A stretch of 64,000 nt of DNA from Halorubrum salinarum. GTDB lineage: Archaea; Halobacteriota; Halobacteria; Halobacteriales; Haloferacaceae. Positions 1-8,558 of the stretch are shown one piece after another (the first letter of the stretch is position 1; each line of letters starts with the position of its first letter). The notes beneath the pieces were generated by a model. The model was not told the DNA's origin and did not search any database. It saw only the letters and a program-made list of their open reading frames with translations. The translations under genes were made by a program, and so were the position numbers. The stretch spans positions 1,302,001 through 1,366,000 of the forward strand of contig NZ_CP053941.1 in NCBI RefSeq assembly GCF_013267195.1, in the 5' to 3' direction.

Positions 1-1
1 C

Positions 2-1138
2 GGCGGGGCGGCCGACCCGCCCGCCACCGCCGCCGAGGGGTACCTCCCGTACGGCGCGGTCGACGCCCGGGTGGAGACGGGGGACGCGGTCCGCGTCCAG
101 GTGCGCGAGTCCGCGGCGCCGTGGACCGACCGCCGCCCGGAGCTCGCCGGGGAGCTTCGGGTCGGCGGCGACCTCGTCGCGCTCGAACCGGGCTCCGGGA
201 CGCGGGTCGACGTCCGGGACGACGAGGCAGCCCGCGAGCTGTCGGGGATGCTCGACCTGCTCGACCTCGACCCGCCGGACGGGTGGCGCGCGGTGTGGCG
301 ACCCCCCGCGGTCGACGCCGACACCGAGGCGCTGAGCGCGGGCCTCGACGCGGCGGTCGACGCCGCCGAGGAACTGCGCGACGTGGTCGCGCCGGCGGAC
401 GCGGACGAGTCGGGGCTCGGCGTGCTCGACGACCGAGGGCGGCTCCGCGACGCGTCGGTCGCCGCGCCGAACGCCGGCGTCTGGGTCTGGTTCGGCCGCG
501 AGAGCCGGTTCGGGCTGGACGACGCGCGCCGGGGCGCGACCGCGACGATGCCGGGCCACCACCGCGTGAAGGCGGGCTCGGCGGACGCCTCGGCCGGGGT
601 CGACCTCGCGGAGGCGCTCTGTGACCCCGACCCCGACGCCGAGTTCCCGTTCGCGGTCGTGAGCGACGCGTTCGGGCCACGGGAGGGCGACGCGCTCCGG
701 ATCGACCACGGCAAGCCCGACGGGCGGCTGATCACCCTCGGCGAGGCGACCGTCACGGGGGTCGATCCCGACGGGACCGTCACCGTCGAGCGGGAGATGA
801 GCGGCGGCGGCACCTACGACGGGCTCGGGGTCGACCGCGTGGCCGGCGACGTCGCCGAGACGAGCCTGAAGGAGGGGCGCTGGTGGTACCCGACGACGTA
901 CCGCGGCCGCGACGGGAGCGTCCGCGGGACGTACGTCAACGTCTGTACGCCCGTCGAGGTGTTCCCCGACGCGGCCCGCTACGTGGACCTCCACGTGGAC
1001 GTGGTGAAGCGGCCGGACGGGACGGTCGAGCGCGTCGACGACGACGAGCTCGACGAGTCGGTCGCCGCCGGGCGCACGCCGGAGCCGCTGGCCGAGAAGG
1101 CGCGGCGCGTCGCGTCGGCGCTGGAGAACGCGCTGTAG
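2..1138 (+). CDS. FAU-1/RNase E/G-like RNA-binding protein (DUF402), 5' partial
   Basis: The reading frame is open from base 2, so the true start lies upstream of the window. The visible first residues (EGYLPYGAV..V..GD.VRVQV) look like the end of an S1-type domain of the RNase E/G family, and the C-terminal part (about residues 190-330 of what is visible, with KEGRWWYPTTYRGRDG) looks like the DUF402 domain. In archaea this pairing is the FAU-1 family, known to bind AU-rich RNA and to have ribonuclease activity in one studied case; a role in rRNA maturation or RNA decay is family knowledge, not shown here. The gene ends 120 bases before the glycosidase and has no visible partner in the window. 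Confidence 0.75.
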   Translation, partial: GGAADPPATAAEGYLPYGAVDARVETGDAVRVQVRESAAPWTDRRPELAGELRVGGDLVALEPGSGTRVDVRDDEAARELSGMLDLLDLDPPDGWRAVWRPPAVDADTEALSAGLDAAVDAAEELRDVVAPADADESGLGVLDDRGRLRDASVAAPNAGVWVWFGRESRFGLDDARRGATATMPGHHRVKAGSADASAGVDLAEALCDPDPDAEFPFAVVSDAFGPREGDALRIDHGKPDGRLITLGEATVTGVDPDGTVTVEREMSGGGTYDGLGVDRVAGDVAETSLKEGRWWYPTTYRGRDGSVRGTYVNVCTPVEVFPDAARYVDLHVDVVKRPDGTVERVDDDELDESVAAGRTPEPLAEKARRVASALENAL

Positions 1139-1257
1139 CGACCGACCTGCGGACGGCACGGCGATCGACGGGGGCGTCTACTCGGTCGTTTCGAAATCCA
1201 ATCACTTCGATTCGTTACAATAGCATTATTATTCATCGTATACACGGTGCTGACGGA

Positions 1258-4200
1258 ATGCGTGAGAAACGATCACAGCAAACGTTGAGCGGGACGACGC
1301 GCCGCGGCTTCCTCGGGAGCGTGGGGGCGCTGGTGGCGGCGGCCGCCTACTCGCGGGACGTGTCGGCCGGCGACGCCGCGCCGGTGGCCAACGACGCCGA
1401 CGACCCGGTTCAGACGATCGAGTCGCCGGACGGGTCGATCGCGGTGACGGTCGACGTCTCGGACGGCGTCCCGACCTACGAGGTCGCGCGGAACGGGACG
1501 ACCTACGTCGGCCCGTCGCGGCTCGGGTTCGACTTCCGGAACCAGTCGGCGTTCGGCGCGAGCGCCGAGGGGTCGGACGGCCCGGTCGCGGTCACCGGGA
1601 CGCTCCGCGCGGTCTCGACCGAGGAGTGGGAGCCGGTGTGGGGCGCCTACGACGAGGTTTCGGCCGAGTACAACGCCCTCAGCGTCGGGCTCGCGGACGC
1701 GGCCGCCGACGGCTCCCCCGCCGAGGACGGCCGCACCGCCACCCTCCAGGTCCGCGTGTTCGACGACGGGATCGGGTTCCGGACGGTGCTGCGCGAGGAG
1801 TTCGCGAGCAACTCCGAGAAGGCGGTGATCGACGCGGAGAACACCGGGGTCGACTTCGCGGACGACTACGACGCCTGGTGGATCGCGAACGCGGTGACGA
1901 ACCCCCGGTTCGAGCAGGAGTACGCCGAGACGCCGCTGTCTGAGATCCCGGGCGGGGTCGAGAACCGGCGACCGAACGGCACGCCGATGCGAGAGGGCGC
2001 GCACACCCCGCTCACGGTGGACGCGGGCGACGCCTACCTCAGCGTCCACGAGGCGAACCTCGACGACTACGCGGCCGCGACGCTCGCGCCGCGGAGCGAC
2101 GACGGCGGGACGGCGTTCACGACCGAGCTCACCCCGCTGCCCGACGGGTCGCGGGCCTCGCTCGACCTGCCGGCGGCGACGCCGTGGCGGACGATCCAGC
2201 TCGTCGACCGGCCGGGCGAGCTGATCGAGTCGCAGCTGGTGCCGCTGCTCTCCGACCCGCTCGACGAGGAGGCGCTGCCGACCGCCGGCGGCGCGCCCGA
2301 CACCGACTGGATCGAGCCCCGCAAGTACGTCGGCATCTGGTGGACGATGATCGCGGGGCAGGCGAACTGGGAGTACAAGACCGACGACGAGATCGCCGGA
2401 AACGGCAACAACCCCGCCGCGTACATCCACGGCGCGCGGACGGAGCGCATGAAGCGCTACATGCGCTTCGCCAGCGAGAACGGCATCGACAGCGTCCTCG
2501 TCGAGGGGTGGAACCAGGGCTGGGACACCTACCCCGGCGACGGCACCGGCTTCGAGTTCGGCGTCGGCGGCTCCTACCCCGACTTCGACGTGCCGGAGGT
2601 GACCGGCTACGGCGCGGACCTCCCCGACCCAGTGGAGATGACGATTCACAACGAGACGGCGGGCAACGTTCCGCAGTACGAGTCGGCCGTCCTCGACGAG
2701 GACGTGTTCGCGGGCTACGAGGCCGAGGGGATCAACTCGATCAAGAACGGGTACGTCTCCGACCGCGGGCTCGGAATCGACGGCGACGGCGCCGACCCGA
2801 CCCACAACCAGCACAACCAGCTCGCGGTGAACCACCACCGGCTCGTGATCCGCGAGGCGGCCGCGAACCGCCAGCTGCTGGAGATCCACGAGGGGATCAA
2901 GCCGACCGGCGAGATCCGCACCTACCCGAACGTGGCGAACCGCGAGGTCGTCAAGGCCCAGGAGTACGACGGGTTCGGTCAGCTCGGCTCGAACGTGGGC
3001 CGCGACCACCACGTCACGCTGCCGTTCACGCGGAACCTCGCCGGCCCGGTGAGCTACCAGCCGGGCATCTTCGACATCACGTTCGGCGACGACCGCGGCG
3101 ACCAGATCCAGACGACGCGGGCGAAGCAGCTCGCGATGTACCCGACGTACCTCAGCGGCCTCCAGATGGCCGCCGACCGGATCGAGGGCTACGTCGACGA
3201 GACGTTCGGGGTCGGCGAGGCGCTCCAGGCCGCGGCCGGCGACCTCGACGGGCTCGTCACCGACGACTCGTGGCGGGACGCGTTCGGCACCAACTTCGTC
3301 GCCGTCGACCCCAACCGCGCGCCCAGCGGGTCGTCGGTCTCGTTCGCGGTCGAGGACGTGCCGAGCGCCGGGACGTACGACCTCCACCTGCGGTACGCGA
3401 GCGACGCCGAGGAGAACGCGGGCCGCGTGATCGACGCCGGCACGCCGCGCGCGACGCTCCGCGTCAACGACGCGCGCGAGACCATCGAGCCCGACTTCAC
3501 CGACTACTGGGACGACTGGCAGGTGTTCACGACCGAGGTGGACCTCGACGCGGGCGACAACGAGGTCGCGATCGAGCTCGACTACGAGAGCGGCGACGAC
3601 GGCTTCAGCGGCGACGTGGGCGGGTTCAACCTCAACGCCGTCGCCGTCACCGAGTCCGGCGAGCCGTCGCCGGTCCCGGCCGAGTACGAGGGGTACGTCC
3701 CCGAGAACGAGAACTTCGACGCCGAGCCCGAGTTCGGCTTCATCGAGTCGGTCCCGGCCGCCGGCTGGGACGAGACGCGCGTCGTCGGCTCCGCGATCGG
3801 CGACTACCTCGCGATCGCCCGCCGGCACGGCGACGAGTGGTACGTCGGCGCCATGACCGACGCCGACGGCCGCGCGGTCGACGTGCCGCTCGACTTCCTC
3901 GCGCCGGGGAACTCCGGCGACGCCCCCGGCAACGCCGGCGACGCGCCGGGGCGCGGCAAGGGGAAGGGCAAGGGCCGCGGTAACGGAAACGGCAAGGGCA
4001 ACGGAAACGGCCGCGGGACGGGCCGGAACGGGCCGAAGTACGTCGCGGAGATCTACTCGGACGCGGTCGGCACGGGCGTCGACCGCGACCCGACCGGGGT
4101 CCGCATCGACGAAGCGATCGTCACGCCCGACGCGACCCTGCTCGCGTCGCTCGCGCCGAGCGGCGGGACGGCGGTGAAACTGCGCCCGGCGCGGGGCCGC

Positions 4201-5181
4201 GAGGTCAAGCGGCTCCCGGAGTACGAGCGGCCGGAGCAGGAGTTGACGGTCGACATCGCCGACGAGGCCGACCTCAACGAGTCGTTCATCACGGCGACCG
4301 GTTCCAACGACACCGATTTCGTTGGGGGGACCACGGTAGAGATCGTCCTCGATGGCGAGGTCGCGGCGGTCGGTAACGTCAGACTCCCGCCGAACACGAC
4401 GGACGAGACGGTGGATGTCGGCTTCAGCACCGCACGGATCGGGACTTTCGATGTTGTCGTCCGCGAAGCCGACAGCGGCGACGAACTGGCCTCAGAGAGC
4501 GTTACGATCGCTCCCGGCGACCTCGTCGCCGAGTTCACCGACCCGCAGGGCGACGACGACGGGCCGGGAGGGTACACCTACCCCACGGGCGGCGACTTCC
4601 AAGACGGCGCGTTCGACCTGCGCTCGTTCCGGGTTCTGGAGACGGACGAAGAGTACCGGTTCGCCTTCGAGGTGGAGAACCTGTACGACACGTTCGGCGG
4701 GACGTTCTCGCCACACTACTTCCTCGTCTACCTCCGCGATCCCGACGCGAGCGGCGGGCGGACGACCGCGCTCGACGACCTCGGGCTCACCGCTGAGTTC
4801 GCACAGCCGTGGCAGTACCGGCTCGACGCCAGCGGGTTCGGTACGGGCTTCGCGGACGCGAGCGGGGAGAACGTCGCCACGCCGGAGGTGTTCGCTAGCT
4901 TCGAGTCGAACACGGCCGTAGTCTCGATCCCGAAGTCGGCGGTCGGCGACGCCAATATTGCGGACTGGGAGGTGGTCCCGATCGTCGGGTCGGAGGACCG
5001 AGGGAGCCTGCGCGGAATCGCGGTCGAGGCGAGCACGTTCGTCTTCGGCGGCGCCAAGCAGGACGCCGTCGGGAACACGCCGCGCGTGATCGACATGATC
5101 ACGCCGGAGGGAACGTCGCAGTCCGACGCGCTCGCCTACGACGCCAATACGCTCGCCTCGCTGCCGTTCACGCCGCTGTAG
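1258..5181 (+). CDS. Secreted multi-modular glycoside hydrolase family 97 (alpha-glucosidase-like)
   Basis: 1307 residues, starting at the ATG that gives a Tat signal (RRGFL at residues 15-19, hydrophobic stretch, then Ala-rich cleavage zone); in-frame sequence further upstream lacks a signal. A GH97 N-terminal sandwich covers about residues 50-340, and the catalytic barrel begins near GIWWTM (359). HEGIKPTG at 544-551 and a Glu at 569 (VKAQEYDG) match the glutamates of the inverting SusB-type branch, so alpha-glucosidase or maltodextrin hydrolysis outside the cell is likely. After the barrel (end near 640) a beta module resembling CBM6/35 is inserted (about 665-800) before the GH97 C-terminal sheet (from about 825). 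Residues 883-927 are a Gly/Lys/Asn-rich basic run. An Ig-like segment (about 995-1085) and a glucodextranase-C-like module (from about 1095, DPQGDDDGPGGY) complete it. The family is well supported; exact substrate is not. Confidence 0.85.
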   Translation: MREKRSQQTLSGTTRRGFLGSVGALVAAAAYSRDVSAGDAAPVANDADDPVQTIESPDGSIAVTVDVSDGVPTYEVARNGTTYVGPSRLGFDFRNQSAFGASAEGSDGPVAVTGTLRAVSTEEWEPVWGAYDEVSAEYNALSVGLADAAADGSPAEDGRTATLQVRVFDDGIGFRTVLREEFASNSEKAVIDAENTGVDFADDYDAWWIANAVTNPRFEQEYAETPLSEIPGGVENRRPNGTPMREGAHTPLTVDAGDAYLSVHEANLDDYAAATLAPRSDDGGTAFTTELTPLPDGSRASLDLPAATPWRTIQLVDRPGELIESQLVPLLSDPLDEEALPTAGGAPDTDWIEPRKYVGIWWTMIAGQANWEYKTDDEIAGNGNNPAAYIHGARTERMKRYMRFASENGIDSVLVEGWNQGWDTYPGDGTGFEFGVGGSYPDFDVPEVTGYGADLPDPVEMTIHNETAGNVPQYESAVLDEDVFAGYEAEGINSIKNGYVSDRGLGIDGDGADPTHNQHNQLAVNHHRLVIREAAANRQLLEIHEGIKPTGEIRTYPNVANREVVKAQEYDGFGQLGSNVGRDHHVTLPFTRNLAGPVSYQPGIFDITFGDDRGDQIQTTRAKQLAMYPTYLSGLQMAADRIEGYVDETFGVGEALQAAAGDLDGLVTDDSWRDAFGTNFVAVDPNRAPSGSSVSFAVEDVPSAGTYDLHLRYASDAEENAGRVIDAGTPRATLRVNDARETIEPDFTDYWDDWQVFTTEVDLDAGDNEVAIELDYESGDDGFSGDVGGFNLNAVAVTESGEPSPVPAEYEGYVPENENFDAEPEFGFIESVPAAGWDETRVVGSAIGDYLAIARRHGDEWYVGAMTDADGRAVDVPLDFLAPGNSGDAPGNAGDAPGRGKGKGKGRGNGNGKGNGNGRGTGRNGPKYVAEIYSDAVGTGVDRDPTGVRIDEAIVTPDATLLASLAPSGGTAVKLRPARGREVKRLPEYERPEQELTVDIADEADLNESFITATGSNDTDFVGGTTVEIVLDGEVAAVGNVRLPPNTTDETVDVGFSTARIGTFDVVVREADSGDELASESVTIAPGDLVAEFTDPQGDDDGPGGYTYPTGGDFQDGAFDLRSFRVLETDEEYRFAFEVENLYDTFGGTFSPHYFLVYLRDPDASGGRTTALDDLGLTAEFAQPWQYRLDASGFGTGFADASGENVATPEVFASFESNTAVVSIPKSAVGDANIADWEVVPIVGSEDRGSLRGIAVEASTFVFGGAKQDAVGNTPRVIDMITPEGTSQSDALAYDANTLASLPFTPL

Positions 5182-5217
5182 GGGAGAAGAGAGACGCGAC
5201 GGGAGCGCCCGTCGCGT

Positions 5218-5553
5218 TCAGAAGTGGTTCGCGGACTCGGTCTCGTGTTTGAGTTCGCCGCCGCGGCCGCCCTCGACGGTCGAGGCGCCGTTGTCGCCGG
5301 AGGAGGCGGTCCGGACGGTGACGTCGTCGACCTCCTCGAAGTCCATGATGAGGTCGCGACGGATGTTGTCGGCGGTGATGTTCGAGATGCCGCACCCGGA
5401 GCAGGTGCCGCCGAGTTCGACGACGACCTCGCCGGTCTCGGGGTCCGCCTCGCGCACGACGCTCGTGCCGCCGTGCATCTGGATGATCGGCATCTGTCCG
5501 ACCATCCACTGCTCTACCCGGTCCGCGAGGCTCTCGTCGCTCTCGTCGCTCAT
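5218..5553 (-). CDS. NifU-like iron-sulfur cluster scaffold protein
   Basis: 111 residues. The core is a NifU C-terminal (Nfu) domain: an acidic helix, [10 protein letters not shown], then the CSGCGIS motif whose CxxC pair binds a [4Fe-4S] cluster between two subunits, followed by a C-terminal strand. It acts in the cytoplasm as scaffold or carrier for Fe-S cluster delivery. The last 25 residues (Gly- and His-containing tail) are not part of the domain. It stands alone, convergent with the glycosidase gene; no suf genes are visible nearby. The start ATG leaves a short acidic lead typical of halophile proteins. Confidence 0.88.
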   Translation of the reverse strand: MSDESDESLADRVEQWMVGQMPIIQMHGGTSVVREADPETGEVVVELGGTCSGCGISNITADNIRRDLIMDFEEVDDVTVRTASSGDNGASTVEGGRGGELKHETESANHF

Positions 5554-5689
5554 TACCCCTCGTACATCGCCGACGGTATGGAAAGTTGCGGTTTACGAGC
5601 GGCCGGACGCGGCGAAAGGAACTGTGTCATCGTCGATGAGACGGAACGATGCCGAGAGGGACCGTGACGGGGCGCGTCCGCGTCGCCCG

Positions 5690-6028
5690 CTATCGCTCCG
5701 GGTCGTCGCCCGGGTCCGCCGACTCCCCGGACTGGCTGGGGAGTTGCGTGGGGTCGGCGGCGGCGTCGCCGTTCATCGAGTCGTCGCGTTCGAGCAGGTA
5801 GAGGAGCGGGCCGAGCGCGGTCAACACGAGGACGCCGGGGAGCGGGGCGTCGGGGACGAGGACGAACGTGACGATGCTCGCGCCGCCGGTGAGGACGACG
5901 AGCGCGGCCCAGGCCGCCGGCGAGCCGAGGTCGACGCCGACGCGGGCGGCGTCGCGGTAGACGGCCGCGGCGATCAGCGCGACGGCGACGGCCCCGCCGC
6001 CGCCGACGAGCGCCGTGGTGACGGTCAT
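5690..6028 (-). CDS. Small membrane protein, unknown function
   Basis: 112 residues. Three hydrophobic segments are visible (about residues 5-23, 37-56 and 62-78), followed by a hydrophilic acidic tail of about 33 residues ending in DPGDDPER. No catalytic or binding motif is recognisable. It lies downstream of the ferredoxin gene on the same strand with about 84 bases between them, so the two could be co-transcribed. The pattern (three short membrane passes, acidic C-terminus) is common among uncharacterised haloarchaeal proteins; I can assign no function. Confidence 0.7.
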   Translation of the reverse strand: MTVTTALVGGGGAVAVALIAAAVYRDAARVGVDLGSPAAWAALVVLTGGASIVTFVLVPDAPLPGVLVLTALGPLLYLLERDDSMNGDAAADPTQLPSQSGESADPGDDPER

Positions 6029-6112
6029 GCGATCGGTTGGAGCGAGACGCGAAAAAGGGTGTCGCGAGCGGACGTGGTGAGAGAAGACGGAAGAGAGGGA
6101 GAGTACGCGGCG

Positions 6113-6727
6113 CTACGGCGCCTCGCCGGTCTCGATGCTGAAGGAGTCGCGGGGGTAGGCGACGCAGGTGAGCGTGTAGCCGTCGTCGATCTCGGCCTCT
6201 TCGAGCATCTGCTGGTTGTCGTGCTCGACGAAGTCCTCGCTCGGCCCGTCGGCGATCCGGCCGGCACAGGAGACGCACTGGCCCTGTCGGCAGGCGTACG
6301 GGAGGTCCCAGCCCTCGTCTTCGCCCTGTTCGAGGATGGGCTCGTCGTTGGAGAGCTCGACCGTCTCCCCCTGCTTGACGAACTCGACCTCGAAGTACTC
6401 CACCTCGTCTTCGGGGATGTCGCCGGGGCCGGAGCTGACGGTGCCGCCCTCTTCGAGCTCGCCCTCCTCGCCCTCGGCGCCGCCGGCCGGGATGGCGCCG
6501 CCGCCGCCACCGCCGCCGACGGCGCGGTTACCCGGCTCCGGGAACTCCGTCTCGGGGACCGCGGACGCGCGGTGTTCGAGGACTTCTTCCGAGATGTCGG
6601 TCGTGGGTTCCCACCCCGTCCCCTTCACCGAGGTGACGAGGACCACGAGCAGCGTCGCGACCGCCGCGAGCACGATCGCTGGGGGATTCACGATCGCCAC
6701 GAGCACGATCGCCAGTGGGTTGAGCAT
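6113..6727 (-). CDS. Membrane-anchored plant-type [2Fe-2S] ferredoxin
   Basis: 204 residues in three parts: an N-terminal hydrophobic anchor (about residues 5-33), a flexible linker with seven consecutive glycines and an acidic run, and a C-terminal plant/chloroplast-type [2Fe-2S] domain. The cluster ligands appear as CRQGQCVSC followed about 30 residues later by TLTCVAYP, which is the C-x4-C-x2-C-xn-C pattern. It would carry single electrons at the membrane face; the partner enzyme is not visible. A TTAAAC-like box about 25 bases before the ATG, read on the minus strand, fits a leaderless transcript. Soluble halophilic ferredoxins lack the anchor and linker, which makes this version distinct. 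Confidence 0.85.
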   Translation of the reverse strand: MLNPLAIVLVAIVNPPAIVLAAVATLLVVLVTSVKGTGWEPTTDISEEVLEHRASAVPETEFPEPGNRAVGGGGGGGAIPAGGAEGEEGELEEGGTVSSGPGDIPEDEVEYFEVEFVKQGETVELSNDEPILEQGEDEGWDLPYACRQGQCVSCAGRIADGPSEDFVEHDNQQMLEEAEIDDGYTLTCVAYPRDSFSIETGEAP

Positions 6728-6873
6728 ACGAAGGGATATGGAGAGGTGGTTTAAGGCCGTTTTGATCGGTCCAACGAGTCGAGACCGGCGTCAGGGGCGA
6801 CAGCGCGGAGCGATCGCCGACCGCCACGACCGGGAGCGGTCCATTTATCGGCCGAGCGGTCGACGGGACGCGC

Positions 6874-7356
6874 ATGGAAGTGAAATCCCGGCACCACCTC
6901 CGGAGCGACGAGATCACGGCGATCCGCGAGGCGGTCGCCGACCACCTCGGGGTCGACATCGAGGGGGACACCTTCGAGTTCGTGGAGTTCGTCGACGCCG
7001 GCTACGAACTCGTCTTGATGGACGGCGACCCCGCCGTCTTCTACGTCGACGACGACGAGCCGTTCCTCACCGTTCGGGGCGCGAACGACTTCGACCCGGA
7101 GACCGGCGTCGTCACGGTCGACGCCGGCGCGATCTCGTTCGTCTCCGACGGCGCCGACGTGATGCGCCCGGGCATCGTCGAGGCCGACCAGACGATCCGG
7201 GAGGGAGACCTGGTCGTGATCGCCGAGGAGACCCACGGGAAGGTGCTGGCCGTGGGGCGCGCGCTGGCCGACGGCGACGACATGGTCGGCGACAGCGGGA
7301 AGGTGGTCCGGTCGATCCACCACGTCGGCGACGACCTCTACGAGTTCTCGGTCTGA
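6874..7356 (+). CDS. PUA-domain RNA-binding protein (MCT-1/Tma20-like)
   Basis: 160 residues. The N-terminal half fits the archaeal pre-PUA domain (DUF1947); the C-terminal half (from about residue 75, VDAGAISFVSDGADVMRPGIV through VLAVGRAL) is a PUA fold. The same two-domain arrangement is found in eukaryotic MCT-1/Tma20, which act with DENR in translation re-initiation and ribosome recycling, so a role in RNA or ribosome binding is likely in the cytoplasm. A TTTATCGG box 32 bases before the ATG suggests a leaderless mRNA. It is divergent from the ferredoxin gene. Confidence 0.8.
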   Translation: MEVKSRHHLRSDEITAIREAVADHLGVDIEGDTFEFVEFVDAGYELVLMDGDPAVFYVDDDEPFLTVRGANDFDPETGVVTVDAGAISFVSDGADVMRPGIVEADQTIREGDLVVIAEETHGKVLAVGRALADGDDMVGDSGKVVRSIHHVGDDLYEFSV

Positions 7357-7384
7357 CCTGACCGCCCCGCGGTCGGTCGGAGCG

Positions 7385-7603
7385 TCAGTCGACCGGACAG
7401 CGGTCGATCCCGAGCGCCCGGTACAGCAGACACCGGCGGGTGGCGCCCTCGACGACCAAGACGACGCCGATCACCCCGAGGCCGACCGCGGAGAAGACCG
7501 GGACGCTGATCGCCCCGACGGCGACGGCGACAGCGAGGACCGCGACGGCGACCCCCGCGACGACGCGGACGAGGGCGTCGATCCGACCGACGTTGCGCTT
7601 CAT
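7385..7603 (-). CDS. DUF2892 family small membrane protein
   Basis: 72 residues with the family layout: MKRNVGRIDALVR start, two hydrophobic segments (about 12-30 and 33-50), then RRCLLYRALGIDRC, matching the conserved CPLY-LGI-C ending of DUF2892 (YgaP-like membrane tail domain, often with sulfur-transfer or stress genes). The two cysteines (one in RRC, one in DRCPVD) are kept. The function is unknown; it is convergent with the PUA gene. Confidence 0.8.
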   Translation of the reverse strand: MKRNVGRIDALVRVVAGVAVAVLAVAVAVGAISVPVFSAVGLGVIGVVLVVEGATRRCLLYRALGIDRCPVD

Positions 7604-7711
7604 ACGCGTTTCCCGGGCCTCGGCCGCGATAAATCCCCCGCGCCGATCGGGCCGCCCGCCGGGCGGGGCACTCCCCGCCTTTTAATCGCCTCGCCCGCGA
7701 GGCCCGACGTA

Positions 7712-8548
7712 ATGACCGCGATTCGGGTGTTAAGCTACAACGTCCGCTACGCCAACCGGGGCGACCACCACGACGCCTGGCACGACCGCCGGGACGCGGT
7801 GGGGCGGCTCGTTCGGTTTCACCGGCCCGACGTCGCCGCCTTCCAGGAGCCGCTGCCCGAGCAGCGGCGCGACCTGCGCGAGCGGCTCCCGGGGTACGAG
7901 TTCGTCGGGCGGGGGCGCGAGGCGGACGGCGAGGGCGAGGGGTGCCCCGTCGCTGTGCGGAGCGACCGCTGGGAGGTCGTCGACGACGGGACGTTCTGGC
8001 TCTCCGAGACGCCCGACGAGCCGTCGACCGGGTGGGACGCCTCCCACCCGCGGATCGCGACGTGGGCCCGGGTGCGCGCCGTCGACGGGGACGCGGCGCT
8101 CCGCGTCGTCAACACGCACTTCGACCACGTGAGCGCCCGCGCGCGGCGCGAGTCCGCGCGCCTGCTCCGCGAGCGGCTGCCGACGATAGCGACGGCGGAC
8201 GAGGACGGCGCCGACGCGAAGGCGCCGCTCGTCCTCGTCGGCGACCTCAACTGCACGCCGGGCTCCGACCCGCACGGGATCCTCCTCGGTGATGAGTCCG
8301 GCGTTGAAGACGGCGCTCCGTCGGGCGACGCCCCCTCGCTCCGGGACGCCGCGGCCGAGGCGGACCTCCGGCATGGCCCGACTACGAGCCTCACCGACTT
8401 CGCGCGCCTCATCGACGGCCGTCGGATCGACCACGCGCTCGTCTCTCCGGAGGTGTCGGTCGAGGCGTTCGCGACGCTCGCGGACCGGGACGACCGCGGC
8501 CGGTACCCCTCCGACCACCTGCCGATCCTCGCGCGGCTGTCGGTGTAG
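7712..8548 (+). CDS. Endonuclease/exonuclease/phosphatase (EEP) family hydrolase
   Basis: 278 residues spanning a complete EEP domain: SYNVRY near the start, FQE (metal-binding Glu), NTHFDHV (catalytic His region), GDLNCTPGS (metal-binding Asp/Asn), and IDHALVS plus SDHLPI at the end (second His). These enzymes cleave phosphodiester or phosphomonoester bonds with a divalent metal; members include DNases, phosphatases and sphingomyelinases, so the substrate is open. No signal peptide, so probably cytoplasmic. A CTTTTAATC box about 33 bases before the ATG suggests a leaderless or nearly leaderless transcript. Confidence 0.85.
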   Translation: MTAIRVLSYNVRYANRGDHHDAWHDRRDAVGRLVRFHRPDVAAFQEPLPEQRRDLRERLPGYEFVGRGREADGEGEGCPVAVRSDRWEVVDDGTFWLSETPDEPSTGWDASHPRIATWARVRAVDGDAALRVVNTHFDHVSARARRESARLLRERLPTIATADEDGADAKAPLVLVGDLNCTPGSDPHGILLGDESGVEDGAPSGDAPSLRDAAAEADLRHGPTTSLTDFARLIDGRRIDHALVSPEVSVEAFATLADRDDRGRYPSDHLPILARLSV

Positions 8549-8558
8549 CGAGGGCCCG

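Noticed and set aside
1273-3828. Very long minus-strand frame opposite the GH97 gene
   Set aside because: Arg/Val/Asp-rich translation without domains; typical antisense shadow in GC-rich DNA, and the plus-strand gene has a signal peptide and clear family motifs.
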